A DNA stretch of 9,912 nt from an uncultured Bacteroidaceae bacterium (GTDB lineage: Bacteria > Bacteroidota > Bacteroidia > Bacteroidales > Bacteroidaceae). The position numbers were made by a program, and so were the translations under genes. This document shows, piece after piece, positions 1 to 7,432 of this stretch; positions within the stretch are counted from its first letter, which is position 1; every line of letters starts with the position of its first letter. The notes under the pieces were generated by a model that made no database searches, was not told the origin of the DNA, and was given only the letters and a program-made list of their open reading frames with translations. The DNA is taken from assembly GCA_904501775.1 (NCBI GenBank), contig CAJGCJ010000066.1:1-9912 (forward strand). The letters are read 5' to 3'.

Positions 1-1
1 A

Positions 2-973
2 CGCCCTATGGGAGGATATAACTTTAAACAGGGGCTTTTCTATTGGGATATTAACGGCAAATATATGTTCGACCCTATGTCTCTTGGAGTCTTTAGCCTT
101 GATGTGGGTTCCGATAACCGCTCATACAGTAGCGTTGCGCTCGAAAGGATAGAGGAAATGGCTTCCGATATTCTCAATTTCAAAGACCTTAATCTTAACT
201 ATTTCAAACATCTCTATCTCTATACATCGGTGCAGCGCGAAATCGATAATGGGCTCGAACTTCTGGCCGGCGTAAACTTTCACCGCCGTTCGCTTGTAGG
301 TTCGTCTTTCAAAATAGTGGAAAGTGCCGGCATTGATTTGAAAAGGAAATATGTTCAATTTGCTCCGCACGTGCGTGTTACATGGCACCCCGGAATGTAC
401 TATTATATTAAGGACGGCCGTAAAATTAATTTGGGCTCAAGAAAGCCCCGCTTGTCGCTTGATGTAGAGCAGGGAATGGACCGTATTTTTGGCTCGGATG
501 GTATATATACAAGAGCCGAATTGGATGTCCAGTATAACTGCAGGCTTAATGAAACTGACAAACTCTATCTGAGATTGGGTGGCGGAGGTTTCTTCTATAC
601 CAAAAATGTCTATTTTGCCGATTATGCGTTCCTGAAAAACAACTATCTGCCCGTTGACCGTAGTGACGAGTTGGGTGGGGTATTCCAATTGCTCGACTCT
701 GAGTGGTATAATGCGGCGAATAAATATATGCGTGCCCATATCACTTATGAATCTCCATTCTTTATATTGCAAAGAATTTTTCCGCGCGTCAACTATTTCA
801 AGAACGAGAGAATCTATTGTAATACTCTCTTTATTTCGCATCTGATGCCGTATACCGAGTTGGGCTACGGAGTAGAGACTCCGTATGTAGATATGGGTGT
901 TTTTGTGAGCGGAAAGAAACATAAATTTCACTCTATCGGATATAAAATAACTCTCTCTCTATTCCGTGATTAG
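2..973 (+). CDS. DUF5686-like outer-membrane beta-barrel protein, C-terminal part
   Basis: The frame is open from base 2 and stops with TAG at 971-973, so this is the 3' end of a longer gene; the ATG at base 8 is probably internal. The 323 visible codons resemble the C-terminal barrel of DUF5686 proteins, which usually have a signal peptide, a carboxypeptidase-like regulatory domain and a large outer-membrane barrel of roughly 800 residues in all. Counting from the ATG at 8, the recognisable stretches are FAPHVRVTWHPGMYYY (118-133), the GSRKP turn (143-147), FADYAFLKNNYLP (203-215), YMRAHITYESPF (240-251) and YTELGYGVETP (282-292). Short amphipathic strands alternate with polar turns throughout and end in SLFRD. 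The role of DUF5686 proteins is not settled. No strong terminator follows it, and the next operon has its own promoter, so functional linkage is not implied. Confidence 0.7.
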   Translation, partial: RPMGGYNFKQGLFYWDINGKYMFDPMSLGVFSLDVGSDNRSYSSVALERIEEMASDILNFKDLNLNYFKHLYLYTSVQREIDNGLELLAGVNFHRRSLVGSSFKIVESAGIDLKRKYVQFAPHVRVTWHPGMYYYIKDGRKINLGSRKPRLSLDVEQGMDRIFGSDGIYTRAELDVQYNCRLNETDKLYLRLGGGGFFYTKNVYFADYAFLKNNYLPVDRSDELGGVFQLLDSEWYNAANKYMRAHITYESPFFILQRIFPRVNYFKNERIYCNTLFISHLMPYTELGYGVETPYVDMGVFVSGKKHKFHSIGYKITLSLFRD

Positions 974-1022
974 CATCAAAAAATGCAAAATCTAAAAATT
1001 TTTAAAAAAAACTTCACTCTTT

Positions 1023-1054
1023 TTTGTAATTGAAATATTTAATTCCTACATTTG
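1023..1054 (+). promoter_or_regulatory. Bacteroidetes-type promoter of the glucan operon
   Basis: TTTG at 1023-1026 is followed after exactly 20 nt by TACATTTG at 1047-1054. This matches both halves of the Bacteroidetes sigma-ABfr consensus (-33 TTTG, -7 TAnnTTTG) with ideal spacing. Transcription should start near 1060, leaving a leader of about 100 nt before the debranching enzyme ATG at 1162. The preceding 974-1022 stretch is A/T-rich and holds nothing else I can support. Confidence 0.75.
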
Positions 1055-1083
1055 AAAGTGGATAGAAATAGGAGATTTTAAAA

Positions 1084-1111
1084 GATTCGCTGTACTTGAT
1101 GACGGCGAGTC
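1084..1111 (+). promoter_or_regulatory. Predicted hairpin in the 5' leader of the glucan operon
   Basis: In the predicted untranslated leader, GATTCGCTGT (1084-1093) can pair with ACGGCGAGTC (1102-1111). This gives 10 pairs including two G-U wobbles around an 8-nt loop. It is the only GC-containing structure in an otherwise A/T-rich leader, and it has no T tract directly after it, so it is not an ordinary terminator. It could be an mRNA-stabilising or regulatory element, or chance. No known riboswitch class is recognised. Confidence 0.35.
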
Positions 1112-1161
1112 GTTTGTTGCATAGAATAATATAATATTATTTATCATATAAATTAAACGAG

Positions 1162-3117
1162 ATGAGTTATTTGCGATTCGAAAAAACGCTGATGACGAAC
1201 TTAGAAGAGTCGTTGCAAAAGGAGATTTTGAGGACTAACCGTTCGGGCGCTTACCACTGTTCGACAATCGTCGACTGTAATACCCGTAAGTATCACGGTT
1301 TGTTGGTAGTTCCTGTTCCGCAACTCGACGACGAGAACCATGTACTGCTCTCATCACTTGACGAGACAGTGGTTCTTCATGGTGCCGAGTTTAACCTTGG
1401 ACTACACAAGTATAATGCCGATAATTTCAGTCCCCGAGGCAACAAGTATATTCGTGAGTTCGCTTGGGAGCGTGTCCCTACCACTATCTACAATGTAGGT
1501 GGCGTGTGGCTTAAAAAAGAGAAAGCCTTTGTGCATCACGAGAACAGAATTCTTATCCGTTACACCTTGCTTAAGGCGAATACGGCAGTGACTTTGCGTT
1601 TGCGTCCTTTCTTGGCATTCCGCAGCGTGCGTGAGTATACACACGAAAACAATACTGCCAACCGCAACTACCGCGAGGTTGAGAACGGTATAAGCATGTG
1701 CATGTATGCGGGTTACCCCGATCTCTACATGCAGCTGAACAAAAAGAACGAATTCGTTTATCGTCCCGACTGGTACAGAGGTATCGAGTATGTGAAGGAG
1801 CTTGAAAGAGGTTACGACTTCAATGAAGATCTCTTCGTTCCCGGATATTTCGAAGTTAAGATGAAGGTTGGCGAGAGCATTGTCTTCTCGGGTGGTATCG
1901 ATCCCATCAGCACACGTACAATGAAAGCTGCTTTCGAGCACGAGGAGGATATCCGTATCCCACGCGACAATTTCATGCACTGCATGGAGTGTGCCGGTAA
2001 CCAGTTCTTCAATGTTCAGGGCGAGCACATTTACATCCTTGCGGGTTATCCTTGGTTCAAATGCCGTGCACGCGACCTCTTCGTTTCATTGCCCGGACTT
2101 ACACTTACCGAATCGGGCAAGCCCGGTGAGTACGAGCAGGTGATGCGTACTGCAAGAATTGCAATAGAAGATTTCATGGCCGACCGTCCCAGCGAATGTA
2201 AAATATATGAGATGGAGCATCCCGATGTTCTCCTTTGGGCTGTTTGGGCAATTCAGCAGTATGCAAAAGAGCGTGGTCTCGAGGCATGCCGCGACCTCTA
2301 TGGCGATCTCGTAATTAAGATAATGGAGTACATCCGTTCGAACAAGCACTATAACCTGCATCTAGCACCCAGCGGTTTGTTGAGCACCAACGGACGCGAC
2401 AAGGCTGTTACATGGATGAACTCTACAGCTGCCGGCCGTCCCGTTGTTCCCCGTACCGGTTATGTGGTAGAGATAAATGCTCTTTGGTACAATGCTCTTA
2501 AGTTTACACAGGAACTGGCTGCCAGCATGGGCGATGCAGAACTCGAGAACTCTTATGTTCGTCCTATCGCTTTGGCAGGAAAAGCATTTGTTGAGGTGTT
2601 CATGAACGAGCATGGCTATCTCTATGATTATGTAGATGGTGATTACGTAGATTGGAGCGTACGTCCCAATATGATTTTTGCTATCGCACTTGATCATACA
2701 CCTTTGAGCAGCAAGCAGCAAAAGAAGATTCTTGATATTGTAACCCGTGAGCTGCTCACTCCGCGTGGCCTTCGCTCACTCTCTCCCAAGAGCGTAGGTT
2801 ACAACCCCAACTATGTAGGTCCTCAAATTCAGCGCGACTATGCATATCATCAGGGTACAGTATGGCCTTGGTTGGGTGGATTCTATTACGAGGCTTATCT
2901 GAAAACATACAAGCTCAGCGGTCTGTCATTTGTTGAGAGACAGATGATTGGCTACGAAGATGAGATAGTACAGCACTGTGTAGGTTCAATCCCCGAAGTA
3001 TTCGATGGTAACCCACCGTTCAAGGGACGTGGTGCAGTGGCGTTTGCAATGAATGTTGCTGCAATCCTCAGAACAAGCCATATATTAAAACAGTATGAAT
3101 CAAAATTGGAGGCTTAA
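1162..3117 (+). CDS. Glycogen debranching enzyme (amylo-alpha-1,6-glucosidase type)
   Basis: This 651-residue protein has the two-part architecture of prokaryotic GDE-type debranching enzymes. The N-terminal beta domain (about 20-270) carries RSGAYHCSTIVDCNTRKYHGLLV-like sequence near residues 27-49. The C-terminal (alpha/alpha)6 glucosidase domain (about 330-645) carries GRPVVPRTGYVVEINALWYN (425-444), YHQGTVWPW (562-570) and IPEVFDG (610-616). E612 fits the conserved Glu expected as general base. The usual Trp-Met-Asp motif reads Trp-Met-Asn (418-420), so the presumed acid Asp is Asn, which is unusual for the wider family and may be lineage-specific. There is no signal peptide, so it is probably cytoplasmic and acts on alpha-1,6 branches of storage glucan. 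It is first in an operon with the GT4 and GH57-like genes. The start lies 20 nt after an AT-rich leader without a Shine-Dalgarno site; the next ATG (codon 11) would trim family-like sequence. Confidence 0.88.
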   Translation: MSYLRFEKTLMTNLEESLQKEILRTNRSGAYHCSTIVDCNTRKYHGLLVVPVPQLDDENHVLLSSLDETVVLHGAEFNLGLHKYNADNFSPRGNKYIREFAWERVPTTIYNVGGVWLKKEKAFVHHENRILIRYTLLKANTAVTLRLRPFLAFRSVREYTHENNTANRNYREVENGISMCMYAGYPDLYMQLNKKNEFVYRPDWYRGIEYVKELERGYDFNEDLFVPGYFEVKMKVGESIVFSGGIDPISTRTMKAAFEHEEDIRIPRDNFMHCMECAGNQFFNVQGEHIYILAGYPWFKCRARDLFVSLPGLTLTESGKPGEYEQVMRTARIAIEDFMADRPSECKIYEMEHPDVLLWAVWAIQQYAKERGLEACRDLYGDLVIKIMEYIRSNKHYNLHLAPSGLLSTNGRDKAVTWMNSTAAGRPVVPRTGYVVEINALWYNALKFTQELAASMGDAELENSYVRPIALAGKAFVEVFMNEHGYLYDYVDGDYVDWSVRPNMIFAIALDHTPLSSKQQKKILDIVTRELLTPRGLRSLSPKSVGYNPNYVGPQIQRDYAYHQGTVWPWLGGFYYEAYLKTYKLSGLSFVERQMIGYEDEIVQHCVGSIPEVFDGNPPFKGRGAVAFAMNVAAILRTSHILKQYESKLEA

Positions 3118-3163
3118 GGGAAACATTCTTTAGGTATACCAAGAAACAAAAAATAACAATCGT

Positions 3164-4426
3164 ATGAAAGTTCTAATGTTTGGTTGGGAGTTTCCCCCTC
3201 ATATTTCAGGTGGTCTTGGAACTGCAAGCTACGGACTAACCAAGGGCTTCGTGCCTCAGGGCGATGTAGAGATAAAATTCTGTATCCCCAAGCCCTATGG
3301 CGACGAAGACAATAGTTTCTTAAGAATTGTTGGAATGAACAGTGTTCCAATTGTTTGGAAAGATGTTGACTCAAGTTATATAGAATCACGTGTAGGTGCA
3401 ATTATACGTCCCGAAGAGTATTATCGTTACAGAGATCACATTTATGGTGATTTCAGTTACATGAATACAAACGATCTCGGATGTATGGAGTTTGCCGGTG
3501 GTTATCCCGAGAACCTTCACGAAGAGATTAATAACTACTCTATTATTGCAGGTGTTGTGGCACGTACCGAGGAATTCGATATTATCCACTCTCACGACTG
3601 GCTTACATATCCAGCCGGTATACATGCCAAGCAGGTTTCGGGTAAGAAACTCGTTATCCATGTGCATGCTACCGACTTCGACCGCAGTAGAGGAAATGTA
3701 AACCCCACTGTATATGCAATAGAGAAGAATGGTATGGACCATGCCGATCACATCTTCTGTGTAAGTGAACTTACACGCAGAACTGTAATCGACAAGTACC
3801 ATCAGCACCCCAGCAAGGTGACAACGTTGCACAATGCCGTTACTCCTTTGTCTCCCGATATCATGGCTATCGAACCCAAGAAGATTCCTAACGAGAAGGT
3901 TGTGACTTTCTTGGGACGTATAACAATGCAGAAGGGTCCCGAGTATTTTGTAGAGGCAGCAGCACAGGTGCTTAAAAAGACCAAGAATATCCGTTTCTGT
4001 ATGGCCGGTAGCGGTGATATGATGAACGACATGATTAAATTGGTTGCACAACGCGGTATTGCCGACAGATTCCACTTCCCCGGCTTTATGCGTGGTAAGC
4101 AGGTGTACGAGTGCCTTAAGGCCAGTGATGTGTATATCATGCCATCGGTGAGTGAGCCTTTCGGTATATCTCCGCTCGAGGCAATGCAGTGCGATGTGCC
4201 CACAATTATCTCAAAGCAGTCGGGTTGTGCCGAGATTCTCGATAAGTGTATCAAAACAGACTATTGGGATATCAATGCTATGGCCGATGCAATTTATGCT
4301 ATCTGTAATAACGAGTCGTTGTACGAATATCTTAAAGTAGAAGGACGTCGTGAGGTAGACAATATTACATGGGAAAATGTGGCTCTCAAGCTGCGCAGAC
4401 TATATGAAGAAGTAATGGCTCAATAA
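3164..4426 (+). CDS. GT4-family glycosyltransferase, probable alpha-glucan synthesis/elongation
   Basis: A complete 420-residue GT-B fold glycosyltransferase. The N-terminal Rossmann domain opens with a GWEFPPHISGGLGTASYGL-type glycine loop (residues 7-25), related to the GGLG loop of starch/glycogen synthases, and has HSHDWLTYPAG (142-152). The C-terminal Glycos_transf_1 domain starts near GRITMQKG (251-258) and contains the nucleotide-sugar-binding E-x7-E motif, EPFGISPLE (331-339). All motifs expected of an active retaining enzyme are present, unlike in the neighbouring GH57- and GT5-like proteins, so this is the best candidate for active glucosyl transfer in the locus. The donor (UDP- or ADP-glucose) cannot be read from sequence. 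It follows the debranching enzyme by 46 nt and precedes the GH57-like gene by 23 nt, both gaps A-rich, consistent with one transcript. No signal peptide is seen. A different GT4 acceptor remains possible. Confidence 0.85.
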   Translation: MKVLMFGWEFPPHISGGLGTASYGLTKGFVPQGDVEIKFCIPKPYGDEDNSFLRIVGMNSVPIVWKDVDSSYIESRVGAIIRPEEYYRYRDHIYGDFSYMNTNDLGCMEFAGGYPENLHEEINNYSIIAGVVARTEEFDIIHSHDWLTYPAGIHAKQVSGKKLVIHVHATDFDRSRGNVNPTVYAIEKNGMDHADHIFCVSELTRRTVIDKYHQHPSKVTTLHNAVTPLSPDIMAIEPKKIPNEKVVTFLGRITMQKGPEYFVEAAAQVLKKTKNIRFCMAGSGDMMNDMIKLVAQRGIADRFHFPGFMRGKQVYECLKASDVYIMPSVSEPFGISPLEAMQCDVPTIISKQSGCAEILDKCIKTDYWDINAMADAIYAICNNESLYEYLKVEGRREVDNITWENVALKLRRLYEEVMAQ

Positions 4427-4449
4427 AAAAACAAAAACAAAATAAAGAT

Positions 4450-5775
4450 ATGAAAACAATTTGTTTCTATTTCGAGATTCATCAGCTCAGACAGTTGAAA
4501 CGCTATCGTTTCTTCGACATAGGTAGTGATCACTACTACTATGATGACTATGCTAATGCAAGTGCAGTTAGCGAATTGGCCGAGAATTCATACGTTCCGG
4601 CACTTACAACCTTGCTTGATATGATTAAGGAGAACAACGGCGAGTTCAAAGTTGCCCTCTCTGCTTCGGGTGTAGGTCTTGAGATGCTCGAGTTGTATGC
4701 TCCTCAGGTAATCGAGTTGCTTAAGGAACTTGCTAAGACAGGTTGCTGCGAATTCCTTTGCGAGCCCTATTCTCACGGTCTCTCTTCATTGGTGTCACCC
4801 ACCGCTTTCAAGGAAGAGGTTGAGCGCATGAAGCGTAAGGTAAAGGAGTTGTTCGGAAAGCAGCCCAAGGTGTTGCGTAACTCAGGTCTTATCTACTCGG
4901 ATGAGATTGGCGAGATGGCAGCTTCTATGGGATTCAAGGGTATGCTTGCCGAGGGTGCTAAGCACATCCTTGCATGGAAGAGCCCTCACTTCCTTTACAA
5001 CTGCGCAAGCGCATCGGGTTTGAAACTGTTGCTTCGTGACTATAAGTTGTCCGATGATATCTCATTGCGTTTCTCTAACCCCGAGTGGAGTGAGTATCCT
5101 TTGTTCGCCGAGACATATGTTGACTGGATTGCAACTCTTCCCCGTGAAGAGCAGATTGTAAACATATTCATGAACTTGTCGGCATTTGGTATGGCACAGC
5201 CCCTGTCATCACATATCCTCGACTTCCTCAAGGCTATTCCTGCAGCAGCTAAAGAGCGCGGTATCACATTCTCTACACCTTCTGAGATTGTTGAGAAGTT
5301 CAAGTCTGTTGACTCACTCGAAGTTCCCTATCCTACATCATGGATGGACGAGGAGCGTGATACAACATCATGGTTGGGTAACACATTGCAGCGTGAAGCT
5401 TTCAACAAGCTTTACAGTGTAGCTGAGCGTGTTGCTTTGTCTGATGACAAGAAGTTGAAGCAGGACTGGGATTATCTACAGGCTGCCGAGAACTTCCGTT
5501 ACATGACAACAAAGCAGAATGGTATCATCACCGAACGTTGCATCTATGACTCTCCCTACGATGCATTTACCAACTATATGAATATTCTCGGCGACTTCAT
5601 GGCGCGTGTTCGTGCACAGTATCCCGAGGAGATTGATAACGAGGAGCTGGCAGCATTGAAGCAGGTTATAGAGAATCAGGAGGTTGAAATTGTACAGCTC
5701 GAGGCTGAGGTTGAATCTCTCAAGGCTAAGGCTGCAAAGAAGACCACAAGAAAGAAAAAAGAGGCAGAGGAATAA
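4450..5775 (+). CDS. GH57 alpha-amylase-like protein lacking both predicted catalytic residues
   Basis: This 441-residue protein is recognisable as a GH57 alpha-amylase homologue. It starts with the FEIHQLRQL motif (8-16; family FEVHQPxRL), and it has RNSGLIYSDEIGEM (143-156), MGFKGMLAEG (159-168), DYKLSDDISLRFS (197-209), FMNLSAFG (240-247) and a region-5-like STPSEIVEKF near 274-283. In active relatives the third motif contains a Glu nucleophile (RNTELIY) and the fourth reads FMDYETFGEH with the acid/base Asp. Here these are Gly146 and Asn242, and the following YETFGEH is degraded. The protein is therefore predicted not to hydrolyse or transfer glucan by the GH57 mechanism. Automatic annotation would call it alpha-amylase or 4-alpha-glucanotransferase. 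The last 48 residues form a predicted coiled coil ending in a Lys-rich tail. It is the third gene of the operon, cytoplasmic by lack of a signal peptide, with a strong hairpin directly after. Confidence 0.85.
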   Translation: MKTICFYFEIHQLRQLKRYRFFDIGSDHYYYDDYANASAVSELAENSYVPALTTLLDMIKENNGEFKVALSASGVGLEMLELYAPQVIELLKELAKTGCCEFLCEPYSHGLSSLVSPTAFKEEVERMKRKVKELFGKQPKVLRNSGLIYSDEIGEMAASMGFKGMLAEGAKHILAWKSPHFLYNCASASGLKLLLRDYKLSDDISLRFSNPEWSEYPLFAETYVDWIATLPREEQIVNIFMNLSAFGMAQPLSSHILDFLKAIPAAAKERGITFSTPSEIVEKFKSVDSLEVPYPTSWMDEERDTTSWLGNTLQREAFNKLYSVAERVALSDDKKLKQDWDYLQAAENFRYMTTKQNGIITERCIYDSPYDAFTNYMNILGDFMARVRAQYPEEIDNEELAALKQVIENQEVEIVQLEAEVESLKAKAAKKTTRKKKEAEE

Positions 5776-5789
5776 TCCGTTACTCTTGA

Positions 5790-5836
5790 TATATTAAAAG
5801 AGAGGGAACCGTTATGGTTTCCTCTCTTTTAATATA
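5790..5836 (+). terminator. Hairpin terminator after the GH57-like gene
   Basis: Bases 5790-5810 and 5816-5836 form a 21-bp inverted repeat with a single G-T wobble and a 5-nt loop (GTTAT). It begins 14 nt after the GH57-like stop codon. The 3' arm contains a CTCTTTTAAT run but no long T tract follows, so termination strength is inferred. Because the arms are symmetrical, it may also stop transcription arriving from the opposite side. Confidence 0.75.
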
Positions 5837-5920
5837 ATAATGTATTTGCTTTGCAGGTGATTTATACAAACAAATATATTTATGGGTTTGTCTGATATGG
5901 TATGGAGCAGGTCATCGATT

Positions 5921-5961
5921 TTAAAAAAACGACCAAAAAAGAGGTCTCTTTTTTGGTCGTT
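5921..5961 (-). terminator. Intrinsic terminator of the GT5-like/DUF4270 operon
   Basis: Bases 5928-5943 and 5946-5961 are perfect 16-nt inverted arms (AACGACCAAAAAAGAG and its complement), folding to about 15 pairs with a tetraloop. Read on the minus strand, the hairpin lies 30 nt after the DUF4270 stop codon and runs directly into a T tract (complement of the A run at 5923-5927). This is the classic Rho-independent arrangement for the minus-strand operon. The 5837-5920 spacer between the two terminators holds nothing I can support. Confidence 0.85.
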
Positions 5962-5991
5962 AAATATTATGAAAGAATATATGCTCTTCTT

Positions 5992-7416
5992 TTATTCGTT
6001 GTTGAACTTGCTGCTTATGATGCTTATAGTGATGGGGCTCGATTCGCCGCCTACAAGGCGTGCGCTTGTTAGGTCGTGGCAGTGGCTGATGGAAACTACA
6101 CTTCCTGTCGATTCGTCACTGTTTATTGTTATAGGAATAAGAACAACCTTGTTCCAATCGGGGTTGTTTTCTTCCCAGTTAGCATCTTCATCTGTTCCTT
6201 TTCTATACTCTTCGGCACAGTAGTTTATAAGACGTGCAATGTTATAGTACATGTATTTGTTGTTCGAGATGTTATAACTTGCTACATATGATGTTATGTT
6301 GTCATACAGCTTGTTGTCTGTGAAGAATTTATACATCTCACTCTTGCGCACCATCAGCAGCTGTAATGGAGTTGCATATTTGTACTTGTCGGTGTTGTCA
6401 CTGTTGTATCGTGTAAAGGTTATTCTTACAGAGTTCAGTGTGTCGGTGCTCTCGACAATGTCATTTATGGGTAGCTCTACCTCGGTAAATATTCCGGCAG
6501 GTGTCTTGATGTATGTACAGCTGTTGTCGTTTACGAGCTTCTCGAGGTTACTGTTGTTGAAGCGGTTAACCTGCAATACCTCTTTGGTTGAAGAGAAGGT
6601 TGAAATTCCCGATACGATAGAGTCTTTCTCGCCACTGGCTCCTTTTGTATAATAATTGAACAGAACATTCAGACGTGCCATATTTACGTTTATAATGGTG
6701 CCGTCTCCGTTTGTACATTTTACATACAGTCCCTTGAAGACATTTTTTATGAACTCTTCAGAGTTGGAGAAGTTGATCTTGCCTATTGAGTCACCTTGCG
6801 CGTCAGTCTCGTAGTATTTATCAATAAAGCGCTTTCCGATACTATTGGGAAGGTTTATTGAAATGTTGGTGTTATAACTGCCACTGTTCTTTATGCTGTC
6901 GGGGATGGTGCGGTCAACCGCGCAATATGTCTTTACTGCTATAGGTGCCGATTCTTCGTCGTAGAACTCGGCAGGGTCAATGTTGGTGTAGTATGTAGTT
7001 CCCTCCTGCAATGTGCTGGTGAGCTCATACACCTCACATTTCATGACATTGAGCGAATCGCCAAAGTAGCCGTCGTAGAATAGCTTAAGCTCTACAGCCA
7101 CAGTGCTGTCGCCAATAACACCTTCCGAGGGGAAACCGTAATTCTCTACACAGTTGAACTGCGCAATGAAGTCCGATTCAAATATTGTTCCGCTCTCGGC
7201 GTCAGTATATCTGCCCAAATATACTCTGTTTGTATTTGCTATTATAGAGTCATTGGCCAGTATTGACTTGCTGTAGGCAACCCTTGTAAGAGTGTCTATT
7301 GTAATTTTATCGCTTTCGGGTACAATGCTACTGCCGATGGTTGCAGTGTTGTCATCGCACGATGTAAATGCAAATGCGACAAGAATTGTCAATAGAAGAA
7401 GAACTTGTTTTTTCAT
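5992..7416 (-). CDS. DUF4270 family lipoprotein
   Basis: A 474-residue protein of the Bacteroidetes DUF4270 family, whose function is not established. The N-terminus is a clear type II signal peptide: MKK, a hydrophobic stretch at residues 5-17, and a lipobox ending F-T-S-C with lipidated Cys20. The acidic C-D-D-N that follows resembles the lipoprotein export signals of Bacteroidetes, so surface exposure is plausible but not shown. The mature part is rich in Asn, Thr, Ser and beta-prone segments, as expected of a secreted beta-sandwich protein, and the start TATIGSSIVPESDKITIDTL is characteristic of the family. It follows the GT5-like gene by 16 nt on the same strand, so the two are very probably co-transcribed, and it ends just before a strong terminator. 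The pairing of an envelope lipoprotein with a cytoplasmic glucan-synthase-like protein is unexplained; it may be simple co-expression. Confidence 0.85.
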   Translation of the reverse strand: MKKQVLLLLTILVAFAFTSCDDNTATIGSSIVPESDKITIDTLTRVAYSKSILANDSIIANTNRVYLGRYTDAESGTIFESDFIAQFNCVENYGFPSEGVIGDSTVAVELKLFYDGYFGDSLNVMKCEVYELTSTLQEGTTYYTNIDPAEFYDEESAPIAVKTYCAVDRTIPDSIKNSGSYNTNISINLPNSIGKRFIDKYYETDAQGDSIGKINFSNSEEFIKNVFKGLYVKCTNGDGTIINVNMARLNVLFNYYTKGASGEKDSIVSGISTFSSTKEVLQVNRFNNSNLEKLVNDNSCTYIKTPAGIFTEVELPINDIVESTDTLNSVRITFTRYNSDNTDKYKYATPLQLLMVRKSEMYKFFTDNKLYDNITSYVASYNISNNKYMYYNIARLINYCAEEYRKGTDEDANWEENNPDWNKVVLIPITINSDESTGSVVSISHCHDLTSARLVGGESSPITISIISSKFNNE

Positions 7417-7432
7417 TTATATATAGTTGTCC

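Noticed and set aside
437..931. 164-codon minus-strand open frame opposite the DUF5686-like gene
   Set aside because: The plus-strand frame has clear family motifs and strand-turn periodicity; the antisense frame has no recognisable features.
1125..1141. AT-only inverted repeat (AATAAT/ATTATT) just before the debranching enzyme start
   Set aside because: Six A-T pairs in AT-rich leader sequence are expected by chance and would be unstable.
5859..5891. Inverted ACAAAC/GTTTGT pair between the two terminators
   Set aside because: Six pairs with a long AT-rich loop and no gene or promoter context.
5882..6223. 113-codon plus-strand open frame over the end of DUF4270
   Set aside because: It spans the minus-strand terminator, is antisense to a well-supported lipoprotein gene and has low-complexity Leu/Ser composition typical of a shadow frame.
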